Assembly: GCA_000934385.1 (NCBI GenBank)
Contig: KN880505.1
Coordinates: 1-64,000, forward strand
Direction: 5' to 3'
DNA: 64,000 nucleotides
Origin: Cylindrobasidium torrendii FP15055 ss-10
Taxonomy: Eukaryota; Basidiomycota; Agaricomycetes; Agaricales; Physalacriaceae
In this document: piece after piece, positions 34,811 to 45,230 of the stretch
How the letters are laid out: each line of letters starts with the position of its first letter
Position numbering within the stretch: position 1 is the stretch's first letter
Translations under genes and position numbers: made by a program
The notes under the pieces: generated by a model
What the model saw: only the letters and a program-made list of their open reading frames with translations
Told to the model about the DNA's origin: nothing
Database searches by the model: none

Positions 34811-34998
34811 GTTGGGGTGAGTGGATATCCAAGAATCACTTTGTGGTATTTATCTGTGTCACTTCACAAAGGGCTTGCACCCGGCTGTTCCCTTTCATTT
34901 GGACGGAGGACAAAGAGCATAGGACAATGCAGAGTGGATGATGAAAGTCCGAATGATTACAAACAGCAAAGACCATAGTTGCATTACGGGTAGATAGG

Positions 34999-35468
34999 TT
35001 ATGCTGCTGATGTTGGCTTTTGTGATGCTGCATTGTCCAACTGCTTCGTCTCCTCGTCTACAATCTTCTGTTGCTCCGGAGACAGTGAGAAGAAGGCTTC
35101 TTGTTGTCTTCGCATCCATCGTTGCGGCTAGAAAGTCTGAGCAACGCGCCATCTACAGTGAAGTCTTGCGAACGCACCTCGGTGAACACATGATAACCGT
35201 CGCCCCAGTCATAGAAGAAAACACTGTAGAACGCAACAGCTACAAGATTCTTGAGTCATCTCTGCCAAATTACTTCTTGTTGAGCGGACGCACCAGGGAT
35301 CACTAGCCAATTCACAAGGCTAACTGTCTTGTACACCCATGGTTTCCGGAAATCTTTTATTTCCATCCCGTATAAGTCGTCCTTCGGCGGCGGCGTTGAG
35401 TTAGTAGATTTTGCCCGAGTGTTCACGGTAAAGGCGCGCCGCGCGACGGCGCGTCGAATGGCAAACAT
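34999..35468 (-). CDS. Small mitochondrial membrane protein, unknown function
   Basis: Three exons give about 121 residues. The ATG at 35468 begins an Arg/Ala-rich presequence (MFAIRRAVARRAFTVNTRAK), followed by a short linker and MEIKDFRKPWVYKTVSLVNW. After the first intron (acceptor TTGTAG) one hydrophobic segment reads WLVIPAVAFYSVFFYDWGD. The third exon, reached with acceptor TTCTAG, reads PQRWMRRQQEAFFSLSPEQQ and a charged end, with TAA at 34999-35001. The features fit a mitochondrial inner-membrane protein with one span. I do not recognise the family. The annotation relies on three joints that each keep frame. Confidence 0.65.
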
Positions 35469-36152
35469 GGCTGGACGTGGGGAAGTAAGAGACAACGCGT
35501 TCCGATCATTTCACGGATCACCAATACCACACCGACAGCTTTAAAAGCCAAAGCAAAGGAACTTTGGATTATTCTAACAACATTGACTCACTACTCATAA
35601 TCCTGATTTTAGGCTGCCATGCTTTCTATTCGTGGCATCAGGGCAGGAAAACCGGATGCAGCTGAATGCAGTCTAGGTTGTCAAAAATCCAGTCAGGCGC
35701 ACAGGCGATAGATTCAGGGAGCTTAAGGCTTAAACTTAAGTATTTGATTACTTTCTAGTCTAGTATCAGCACGAGTACCAAGCTAGGAGCTAGTATTACT
35801 CAAGTAACCGACGCACTGCTCAGGGTGTGAGGATCCCGATTCCCCAGGTCTTTTTGGTTAGCCTCTCACATGCACGGCCGTTATCTCAGTAGAATCTGCT
35901 GTTTTCCGGGGTAGCATTTCGAACGATGTGGGCGAAAAATCATGAGAGTATATTCCAAAACAACCACGAAGGGGCATAGATACGATGCAAAAAAGAAAGA
36001 CTGCTATCAGGGACGGCACCCATGTACTTATGTACAGTGTACGCGAGAATAGGAATAGGCAATAAAAACTGCAAGGGTACAACAGAGGCAAAGGTGGTAT
36101 GGTATGTACAATGAATAGATAGCAAAAGATAGTGACCAAATGGTGGGGATAC
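35469..36152. other. Intergenic, 0.7 kb, with an AT-rich inverted motif
   Basis: Contains the promoter of the small mitochondrial protein and the 3' region of the kelch gene. At about 35735-35815 a short stretch has CTTAAGTA-like ends in opposite orientation and repeated CTAG cores. No gene is supported. Confidence 0.45.
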
Positions 36153-39100
36153 TTACATGACGACGGGCCCACCTGCTACGCCGCCGTACATATTGGCCAC
36201 TCCCTGGTTGGCCCTCTTCTTCTTTTCGTCGCTACTCACCGACATCGCGTCCTGCTGCGCACGTTTTCGCGCATCAGAGCGCGCACGCAAGTCCTCCGCC
36301 AGCCGCTCTGTTCGCAATCGCTTTTCCTCGGCCTTGCGCCGCTTCTGCTCCTTTGCCTGTTCTCTCTCTATCGAGTCGTCCGTATCCTTGCTCCTCGAGG
36401 AGAAAAGCGACTTGAAGGTGGATTTTCGTTGCGTTGGCGAACCAGTCAATGGAAGGATCGTGCCCTCCTTTGACACTGCCGTCCCCGAAGACGACGAGGA
36501 CCGTTTAGTCCCTTTGATCGGTGGAGGCGTGCCAGAGGATATGCTTCTATTCTTCTTGGGCCAAATAACAGAATCGTCTGAGCCAGTGAGCGAGGGTGCT
36601 GAAATTGGACTAGGAGAAGGTAGTCCGTATGGCGAAGTTGGGGAGGGTGGCGGCAAGAGTTGCTCTTCGACGAGGTTGGGAAGTGCGGTGAGCATAGGCG
36701 TGACAGGGCCCTTGCCATTGCTGTACCGGCTTGAGACGGAGGACGTCAACGAGGGCGTACCCAAGCTATATCGAGCACCATCAGTGCCGAAGCTTTGACG
36801 GCCATCCTGGGTGTAGCGTGTCTCTGTGAAATAGCTGATACGGCGCGGGTCTGGATAGCTCGAGCGGCCGTCGGTAGTGTAATCCGAATGGGTTTCCGAG
36901 GTGTAAATCGAATTTGTGTCGAACGTCGCCGATACTGGGCTTGTCATCGGGCCCATGTCCGTCAGGAAATTCTCGCGAGAGTCGGTCACAAGGCTCAACG
37001 ATACCGAAGGTCGATGAACGGGAGGTGGGGTGAGAGAGCGTATCGGATGAGTGTTCGCGTGTGCAGCACCATGGTCGTCGTCCGAGGCAGCGAATGGATG
37101 ACTGTTCATGTCCAGCGAGTCCTTCCTGGGTGCCATACTGGGCCGTGAGCTGGCTTCACCCAGCGAAGGTGAGACGGTCGTCGCAAGCAATTCCGCAATG
37201 TCGCGAAGATCCTGATCAGTGGTCACCGACACTGCACTTTGTGACCTGTGGTGTCGGCCCGAGCCCAAGGCGGCGGGATCTGGACGTGTGAAAAGCGGGA
37301 GCTCCTCGGACATACTGTCCTCAACCTCCTCGTCTGTTCCGAGGTCCAATTCGTCTTCACTGTCGTCGGCTGGCAGAATTGTCCACCCCGATTCAATCAA
37401 TTGATGGCCAGCCACTTGTCTTCCACCGCCTACCAAATTCTCAGCAAATTGTTCATAAAATCGTGTTCACATTAAAACTTACTGCCGTAGGTACCACTAC
37501 CATCGCCCCCAGCACCCGCTGTCCTCCAACGCGCATCACTCGTTCCCCGAGGCCGCGAAAAGTTTTCCTGTCCAGTGCCAAGGCGGTCAAGACCGCTGTT
37601 CGCAGGAGGAGGCCCTCGTCCATCCTTGGCCTTTGCCCCGGGACGCTTTGCAGTGTATGCCATGACTGTTTTCAGCGCGCGAATCTGCAGTGACCGACAG
37701 TTGCAGAGTGTTGCAACCTCATACACGCCAACGCTGGTGGAGTTGCTGAGCACTCTGTGCATGGCGTGCTTGACAAGTTGCGCCAGGTGAACGATACGAT
37801 AGTTGGTGGCGAGGATGAGCAACTGGCTAAGAACTGCTGGTGCCTGTTGAAGTGGTGTGATCAATGCCTGCGCGTAGAAATACTGGGCCAGTGCCAGGAC
37901 AATCGGATAGGGTTCCGACAGATGAAGGCTGCGGGGAGTGAGCCGAGGGTCAGAGCCTTGGTGAGAACTAGGGACTTCGGCGTGCATAGGCGAAGTCGGA
38001 AGATTTCCAACTGCCTGCGCGGCGCTCCCCAAAAGATTCCGTCTTTGTTCCCGGAACCACGGCCAACGCTCATCCAGAAGTTTTCGCGACACACCGACCT
38101 TTCTCCCATCCTCACACACCAGATCAAAGTCCGTCATGAGACCTTCCTCTAGTGCGCTCAACCCCAACTCCTGCATGGCAACGTCCACCTTCGCGGCAGG
38201 TGGTTGATAAATACCGAAAGCCTCGAGGTCAACGATAGCCACATGTTCCCAGCTGAGGAGACGTCGGTTGTAGTCGTCCACCAGGCTCCCCTCGCGGTTG
38301 CCAAAGATGTAGAACTTGTTGTTGTGCGCAGAAAGGCATCCACGGAACCAGGAGCCTGTCTCAACAGCCTTGCCAGGGTCTATGCGGGACCATTGCATTG
38401 TTTGAAGGTCGAGCGCCCAAATGCTGAAGCTCTGATAGGAATGCGCGAGGTAAGTGCCGGCAATGATGAGATGGTGTCCAAGAAGGGCGCCAGTAGGAAA
38501 GCGGAGACCAGGGGGAAATGTCGTTCCCGACATAGCATTCGAACGATCATTGATGGAGAAGTCGTCGGGATGCGGGGTGAAAACCTCGAGCTCGCGTTTG
38601 ACATCCGTGAACTAGGACGGTCGGTCAGTTAATAAATAGGGATGAATTTGCAACCGGCAGGGGCTCACATTGTAGTTTGAATACAAAAATATTTCAGCGG
38701 GATTATCGTCCGTCGGCTCTGCAGAGTATGGGTGGAAGACCAGAGACCCTGTTGGGGTAGCATCGGTGGAGGGCGGTGATGGGGCCGGCGGGGGCAGTCG
38801 ACAGGAGCTAGTGTGGGAGGGGGTATGGACGACTTGAGAAGCGGAGACAGCGACCGAGCGATAGGTACCGCAATGCCTAGGGTACTCGCGACGCTGAACC
38901 CACTGGCGGGAACGCAAGTCATAAACGCATACATCGTCCAGCCATGTGTTGTAGAAATCTTGCCCGCCGATAATGAACAGACGGTCCGCGGTTACGCTTG
39001 ATAAATGTGCATAGCGAGCGCGGGGAACATCTGGACCATGGTCGGCCGTAGCGGGCAGCCAGCGCCGCGTCTCGAGGTCGTATATCCGGACATCGTCTAG

Positions 39101-39427
39101 TACGCAAAGTTCTTCTGGGTTGGTGCTGTCAGCCTGATTGCTCATGCCGCCGAAGATGATGAGCAGGTTTCCCCAGGCGTCGGAGGAGTGGAAGTAGCGC
39201 GGACAAGGGACGTCGTCGTCTGGATGAGGGGTTATTCTCGACCATTTGAGAGTGTCCATGTCGAAATGGTACATGTCGGAAACCATCTTGCGTTCTGCGA
39301 CTTGGCGTCCACCGAAAAGATACATGGAGGACCCCACCACGGTCGTGGACGCACCCACGAGCTTGGCCGGCACATCTCCAGTCGTCTGCCGGCAGCTCGT
39401 GGTGAGGTCGTAGATGGAATGGAGCAT
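36153..39427 (-). CDS. Kelch-repeat protein with BTB-like region and long C-terminal tail
   Basis: Roughly 1,000 residues. The ATG at 39427 (MLHSIYDLTTSCRQ) is the first in frame. The first exon has kelch blades: GSSMYLFGGRQVAERKMVSD, NLLIIFGGMSNQADS, DDVRIYDLETRRWLPA and DRLFIIGGQDFYNTWLDDVC; a further blade set follows after the intron at about 38680-38610. Then comes a BTB-like segment (MTDFDLVCEDGRKVGVSRKL and FYAQALITPLQQAPAVLSQL), and after an intron at about 37485-37443 a Ser/Pro-rich tail ending in a charged helix (SIEREQAKEQKRRKAEEKR). The kelch-plus-BTB order resembles fission yeast Ral2, a Ras pathway factor, but that link is inference. The stop TAA at 36153-36155 overlaps a perfect GTAAGTAT donor. 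Confidence 0.78.
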
Positions 39428-39609
39428 GAGATGGTGGGGGAAGGGAGAGATGCAAGGGGCCAAGCGCGTTAAGATCTGCGCATGGATCTCGCGGCATTTT
39501 GCGGCATTTAAATCGTGATCGACCAAACCTTTTTCGGCCGTTTAATTACTTATTTATTTTATTTTAAGATTTACTCTCCATCTCAGTCTAGCCCCAGTCA
39601 TGTTTCGTC

Positions 39610-40400
39610 ATGTTATCTCTCTTGCGCCGGTTTTCCATCAGCCTTCCAAGCCGTCTTCCTACTTCAAAAGTCATGGACAAGGTTATTCAGGAAAGTCAAA
39701 GCAAAATTCACGTTCTGCCGCATCAGCAGTACACCTCTCCGCTTGGCTTCCTGTCGCCCTCCTCTGTTTCTTCTGATCCTCTCCATCAATTCAAGCAATG
39801 GCTCAAGGAAGCCGTCCAGGCTGACGTCTCAGAGCCAGAGGCTATGTCCCTCTCTACCGTTGCTCTAGGGCCAACCCCCTTCCCAAGCTCAAGGATCGTT
39901 CTCCTCAAAACGGTGGACGCTCGTGGGTTTGTCTTTTTCACCAACTACACCTCGCGTAAATCCAAGGAGCTCGACGCCAATCCTGCAGCAGCGCTTGCCT
40001 TTTACTGGCCATCGGTCCATCGCAGCGTCCGCGTCGTCGGCACTGTCGAGAAAGTCTCCGAACAGGAGTCAACCGAATATTTCCACTCCAGGCCCCGCGA
40101 GAGCCAGCTCGGCGCCTGGGCCAGTAAGCAGAGCTCGGTCGTCAGCGAGGACGACGTAGCACAGCGCCTCGACAAAATCAGAGAGCGCTTCGACGGCCGG
40201 GAGGTCGACAAGCCGCCGTTCTGGGGTGGATGGCGCGTCCTTCCAAAGTGATTTCCTCTGCAAAACTTCTTTGATCCACTAGCTCACTCCATCTCAGGGA
40301 AATCGAGTTCTGGACCGGCCGGCCATCCCGCCTGCATGACCGGGTCAGATACCTACTCGACGCGGAGGGTAAGTGGACGATTGAGCGTATCGCGCCCTAG
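39610..40400 (+). CDS. PDX3: Pyridoxamine/pyridoxine 5'-phosphate oxidase
   Basis: Two exons, 39610-40248 and about 40298-40400, encode about 245 residues. The FMN-binding motif [20 protein letters not shown], the [18 protein letters not shown] core, [11 protein letters not shown], and the C-terminal [15 protein letters not shown] plus WTIERIAP are the full set for this enzyme, which oxidises PNP and PMP to pyridoxal 5'-phosphate. The first 21 residues ([17 protein letters not shown]) look like a mitochondrial presequence; MDKVI at residue 22 could be an internal start for a cytosolic form. Another ATG at 39600 is out of frame. The gene is divergent from the kelch gene with about 180 bases between. 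Confidence 0.93.
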
Positions 40401-40461
40401 AAGAAGCCGCAGAAAAAGTGGAAATCAACAAATGTTGTAAAAATTAAATTCTGTATTCGCA

Positions 40462-40891
40462 TTAAACATATCGGAAATGATTTCCTCTCTGCAGGATCAA
40501 GCATCGTCTGCGGACGTAGCCTAGTAGTAGGGCGAAGGTGAGAAGAAGGACCGAAGCGTGTTTTGGTCTGCGCCTGGCTTGAGTAGTCGACCCAGACACA
40601 CGACTGAGTCGTTCCTTAGACTTGTACATTTGGACAAACTGTGCAGCGTGCTGGGCGTACAATAGGTCTTGAGTACCAGCCCCGAGGCTCCCATTGCTCC
40701 CACCTTTGTGTTGCTCGACGTTCTATCATTGCCAGTTTAGGACATGCTCCGGGTGAAAAAGGCACTGGCAATTGCATGGGTGAGCTTGTGGAACGTCTGA
40801 ATGCAAAGTTGAGGATGTTTCTTGATGTTCGTCCCGCTTCCAGATTTACAGGCGCGCGGGAATGCCTCAGCTCATCGACACGAGGATTCAC
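40462..40891 (-). CDS. Possible small tail-anchored membrane protein
   Basis: The last exon, about 40723-40462, has coding character: GTQDLLYAQHAAQFVQMYKS, a basic linker and a short hydrophobic tail (ASVLLLTFALLLGYV) followed by RRRC. An upstream segment near 40891-40850 can be joined in phase, but its initiator would be GTG, so the true start is unknown. It is convergent with PDX3, 62 bases away. No family recognised. It could also be a chance frame. Confidence 0.3.
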
Positions 40892-41058
40892 GTATAACCC
40901 GGTCCCACTTCAGCGCAATTACTGCGTGCATTTGAGTCGAAACCCAGTGGCGTAGGCCAGCATGTGCACGGAGGTCTTATCAGGTTGCTGAACATACTAA
41001 TGCATAGCTACAAATATAATAAGTCAGAGAACACTCCCATAAGGTTCGTCGATGTTCA

Positions 41059-41335
41059 TCAGGTTCTTTTTTTCGCGATTCCTTGCGACATAAGGAGTGT
41101 TAAGCTTAGGACGCCTTTGATTCCGCGGAGCCCATCGCGGATATATCTTACAGGAGGGCGCACATTCTGGAAGGTGCTTTTTGGGGGTGCTGGGACTTCG
41201 GATTGAAAAGCCGAAGGGTCGAGCGGCGGAGTTGAGGGTTCGGAGCGCACTGATAATGAATAACAATCCCGCCTTCCTACAGGAGTCCCTATCCTGTCCG
41301 ACAGTCCGCTTGTAGGTTTGCCGTTGCTGGGTCAT
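41059..41335 (-). CDS. Possible small protein, weakly supported
   Basis: A minus-strand frame reads SEPSTPPLDPSAFQSEVPAP and VRYIRDGLRGIKGVLSLTLL before a stop at 41059. The composition (Ser/Pro linker then a basic and hydrophobic helix) looks coding, but the upstream exon at 41335 (MTQQRQTYKRT) would need an intron of about 31 bases, shorter than any other here. Kept as a candidate only. Confidence 0.25.
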
Positions 41336-44015
41336 TAAACATCATTTCATCGTTTAACGTTTAGCAGTGCCCTGTAATGCCCTGGTAGCGGCTGGGTAGC
41401 GGAAAATGGGTTAACGACAGGCGAGGAGGGTACAGCAAACCGGCGATACCGTTGACCTGCCGTTGACAGTCCAATATGAATTTCAAGAAGTGCCCTTGAA
41501 TCCCTTGGCCTTTGTTAACACCGGTGGACTCGACGTCCCTGGAAAAGTGACAGGATTTCATGGACAGAGGTACAGAAATTATCATGGGCGGCGGAGTCCT
41601 CATGCACCAGAATGCATGGATTCATGGCTGTCTTCATGGTCTCCACAATGAGCCAGGATGAGACCACATCCAACAACGTTACGGTGGCATATGCAAGCAA
41701 GTTCTGTTCAAAGAATGACCATGAGTGCTTCTGCATTCTGCAGTTTGCCCTACGATGCCCTCCCAGCTTGTACTTCAATTCAGACGCCACCTTCTCCCGT
41801 AATACGTGCGCAGTAGGCATCGTTCAATGGCAAAGTTTCTGTCTGCTGTAACGCTGAGATAGCATGAGAAATGCAGCAACTTTCAATGATAAGCACATGT
41901 AAACACAGTGGCGCTGAAATCACGCCTTCGTGTGTCCATGTCCACCCCCGAAGAACCCGGTCGTCATCGTTGCGAGCCGCTCATCTCAGCATCTGCATCT
42001 GCATCCACACCTATCCCGAAGCACGGTAGTGACGTTGAACCATAATGCATAATGAACCGTTATTGTAGATCTTATTTTTCGAATGCGAGAACGCTTCTCA
42101 CAAGCTTCTTCATTGGATAGACTCGACCATAGTATTATACCTCCAGCCAGTATCGTTTTGTCCAATTATCGAGAAGAGCCATGATGCTACTCATCTCGCC
42201 GAGTGGAGCACACGAGCTCTCGAGATCTTGTGTGCGACCAATTGAAGTCCAAAGGACGGGATACAAGTCCAATTTTGGTTACATCCGCTGAAAGTTACAC
42301 AGTATTGCCCGTAGTTGGGACTTAAGTACTAAGTACTTATGTCTGACTTAAGGTTGGCATCAGGGTGCTTAGCTCTTTACCAAGTTAGAACATAGCATCC
42401 AGTGTTCACGTTAACGAGCGAGAGGAAAAGACCGAGCGGGCCGCCAAACCTGCAGCGGGAGCAGCAGTCAGCAGATGCGATGTTGAGGTATGAGGGCGGG
42501 CCGAAAGCGAGGGAGATGGCATGGGGCTGCTAATAGGGTGAGTGGATTACCTGGAGAGGACGGTCCCATAGTAGTGAGATGATAAGGCAGGACTCGTTTA
42601 CTTCCTGTACTGAGGTATCCGGAACGTCTAGCTGTACCAGATGAAGAAGAGGCGCTTGCGGTATTTTTGCGCAATGTGAACAAATGCTAACAGAGAAGCG
42701 GTGGATGTTTGGGCGCCGACGCCGTATGACCTTGGGGTTGTCAGGTTGTGGTGGTGTTTCGGTAAAAGCCTGCAGCCATCAGAGCCTGGACCCGGCAAAG
42801 CGGACCGACCGGAACTCGGATCGCATCTTCCGGCCTGGCTTTCCATTTGCTCGTTGCATTGTCTTTTCATACCACCTCCCTCGTCCCATCCTCAATTTCC
42901 CCTGGATTCACCAATAATCTCTATAATTGCAACTTATCCCAACTATACTGATAATCTTAATCTCGAGACAAGGTCGTAGCCTCCATGGGTTCAGGCAGCG
43001 CATTGGAATGCTGCCAGTGCCAATGCCGTGACTCGGATTTATAGCACAATCTAATGTGATTAATTGATCTGATTCTAGGAGAAACTGTTCGTCGGCGCAC
43101 TTTACAGGCTATATAGGTAAATCCTTGGACATACAGCTAATGTGGCGCACCAAGGCTACCATACATTGTTGGGTTCCCGCGAGCGTACGGTATGTCCTCC
43201 AAACATTTATGACCATGGAGAATCCAATCAATGAATAACAAGTTATCACAGTGCTACTTCCCCTTAAATCTCAAGCACTGCTCATTCACTCATTTTCTCT
43301 TCCTTCATTTTTGATTTGCCGTTCGTGGATATCAAAAGAGACTCGAACCCTGAAGATACGCATGCTAATCTTACGCTCTCCATGATCATGCCCTTCAGCT
43401 CCGAATAAGCCTCACGAAATATTGCACCAACACCAAGACCGAGAATCCGTCAGCGAATGCCCAGTACAATGTGCTTAAATCTCAGACGAGCTCGAAATGG
43501 TATGTGCAGACCAGCCAAACGGCGGATGGCCACCTCGAGGCGCATGTATCCCCGCGTAGAGCAGTCTTTGAAATACCAGGACATACACGCCGAGGGAACA
43601 GCTAACGCGGATTGCGCTCAGTTTCTTTCAAAGAAATACACATCTATCCACGCGATCTGCTTCCAAACATTGTCGGAATCGGCTGGGAGAGTTGGATTCA
43701 AGCGTGGCAGGCATCGACGTGCTCGACAGCGCAAGTCCGAAAGATTGTGACAGTCGATCGCTCTCTGGTTCATGTCACGACGACAACGTGCAGGGTTTTT
43801 ATCCCAGTTGCCCTACATAGATTGCCTTCGCTTACTCGCCTTTTCCTGTGTGTCGTGTCAGTATCCTCTTTCTTCCAAAAGGTGGGTAAATGATCATCGC
43901 GGTCGTGGCTTGACTCCATTATCCTCCCCCTTTCGTACTCTCAGAGTCCGCCTCCCGCCCAAGATAGAGCCACAAAGGGCTAACACATCCTGTCGCCTCT
44001 TTCAGGGAAAAAAGG
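41336..44015. other. Gene-poor stretch, about 2.7 kb
   Basis: No gene, RNA or intact mobile element could be supported. Around 42319-42353 there is a palindrome-rich patch of CTTAAGTACT and AGTACTT units. From about 43410 to 43750 one plus-strand frame is open and Arg/Ser-rich, without a family match or clear splice partner; it could be an upstream exon of the gene at 44016 or a chance frame. Elsewhere the frames are short. Confidence 0.45.
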
Positions 44016-44633
44016 ATGCCTTCCCCGGTAGCAATAGACACCAAGCGCGTCGAAGCGGAGGCCTTTAGACTGTTTTACGAGAACACGCAGAGACGCCCCT
44101 CTGTTCCAGAAGAACAAAAGTCGCACTTTCAAATCATAAACCGATGGAACAGCATGAAGGACAACGTACGGGCGCCGTGGTACGAATTTGCGCGCGCAGA
44201 ACTCCTGCGAAATCCAGCAGGAACATCGCCATGCCCAGCATACGTGGGCGACGCGCGCACACGGCGATCCTCAGATCCAGTAGACACGCAGGGGGTGCCC
44301 TACTTTGACGAGCATACATCAAAGGACGAGCTGGATCGTGCACGAGTACCGGGGCGCGGTCGAGGACATGAGGCCTTAACCTATGGCCACTGGAGCATGG
44401 ACCCTCAAAGCCAAAGGATCGCAGCGCCTGCACTGGAGGCTGACGCTGCCTCTTTGAATCAGCTACAGAATTGGAACTTCAACCAGGCGCCCGAGGATGC
44501 TTACACGATAAACGTATGTCGTCTATGGCGCGCGCTTTCAACCTTGGCTAACCCATTAACGCAGGTTGCGAGTTATTCTATGGACGCGTATCACCCCTTT
44601 CCTGTGTCGTCAGACTCTCAGAATCCAAGCTAG
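44016..44633 (+). CDS. Hypothetical protein, possibly HMG-box-like
   Basis: The ATG at 44016 gives MPSPVAIDTKRVEAEAF and then a helical segment, FQIINRWNSMKDNVRAPWYE followed by FARAELLR. The W-x3-K spacing and the charged helices loosely recall the third helix of an HMG box, but the first half of such a box is not evident, so this is only a suggestion. The rest is low complexity. A 51-base segment at 44514-44564 has good splice ends (GTATGT and ACGCAG) yet is a multiple of three with no stop, so spliced and unspliced forms both encode protein (188 or 205 residues). The stop is at 44631-44633. Upstream exons may be missing. Confidence 0.5.
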   Translation: MPSPVAIDTKRVEAEAFRLFYENTQRRPSVPEEQKSHFQIINRWNSMKDNVRAPWYEFARAELLRNPAGTSPCPAYVGDARTRRSSDPVDTQGVPYFDEHTSKDELDRARVPGRGRGHEALTYGHWSMDPQSQRIAAPALEADAASLNQLQNWNFNQAPEDAYTINVCRLWRALSTLANPLTQVASYSMDAYHPFPVSSDSQNPS

Positions 44634-45230
44634 AAAGTGTGGCAAATCTCAGGTGGAAGGAGGACGATACTCGGTTTGTAGCCTGCAGTCAAAGTTGAGT
44701 GTCAAACCTCTGGACTGGCGGTCCAAATCTCCGATTCTCCCACTCTGGTGCCCACTACCATGGCGATATTCTCCCTATGCGCTCCCTCTTTTTATGCTAT
44801 CACACTCCAGACATTATGCTCTCTCTTATGCGGCAGCGCGCTGCGCTTCACTGTTGTATTTCAAATTCTCACAGAAGATGGCTACAGTGAAAGCGTGTAT
44901 TGTTTTTCCAAAAAAATGACCTCTAAGGTTGCTAAGTTAGAGGGGAGTCCAATCATGAAGCAATTGCAAAGTTCGTCAACAAGTTCAGGATACACAATCC
45001 CGCTTTCACGCATTACAAGATGGCCAAAACCCTATCCATATAGTTTTTTCTTTCTGAAAACCCTTTTTGTTCTCTTTCCCCAATGCTTTAGGATGTAGTT
45101 ATGGATCAAGTTTATACAACCGTGGGATATTGATCTCTATGTGGCGCCGTGCGATCGTTGTTGCGTCACCGCCATTATGTGTACGACACCCTCCTTCTCA
45201 CTCTCACCACGAACCACTCACGATATTATT
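44634..45230. other. Intergenic, 0.6 kb, upstream of DCP1
   Basis: Pyrimidine-rich tracts precede the DCP1 start, as often seen in fungal promoters. No coding sequence is supported. Confidence 0.5.

Noticed and set aside
42468..42683. Small minus-strand Ser-rich frame
   Set aside because: The apparent start is TTG, and the only splice option would be about 21 bases long. No partner exon and no family.
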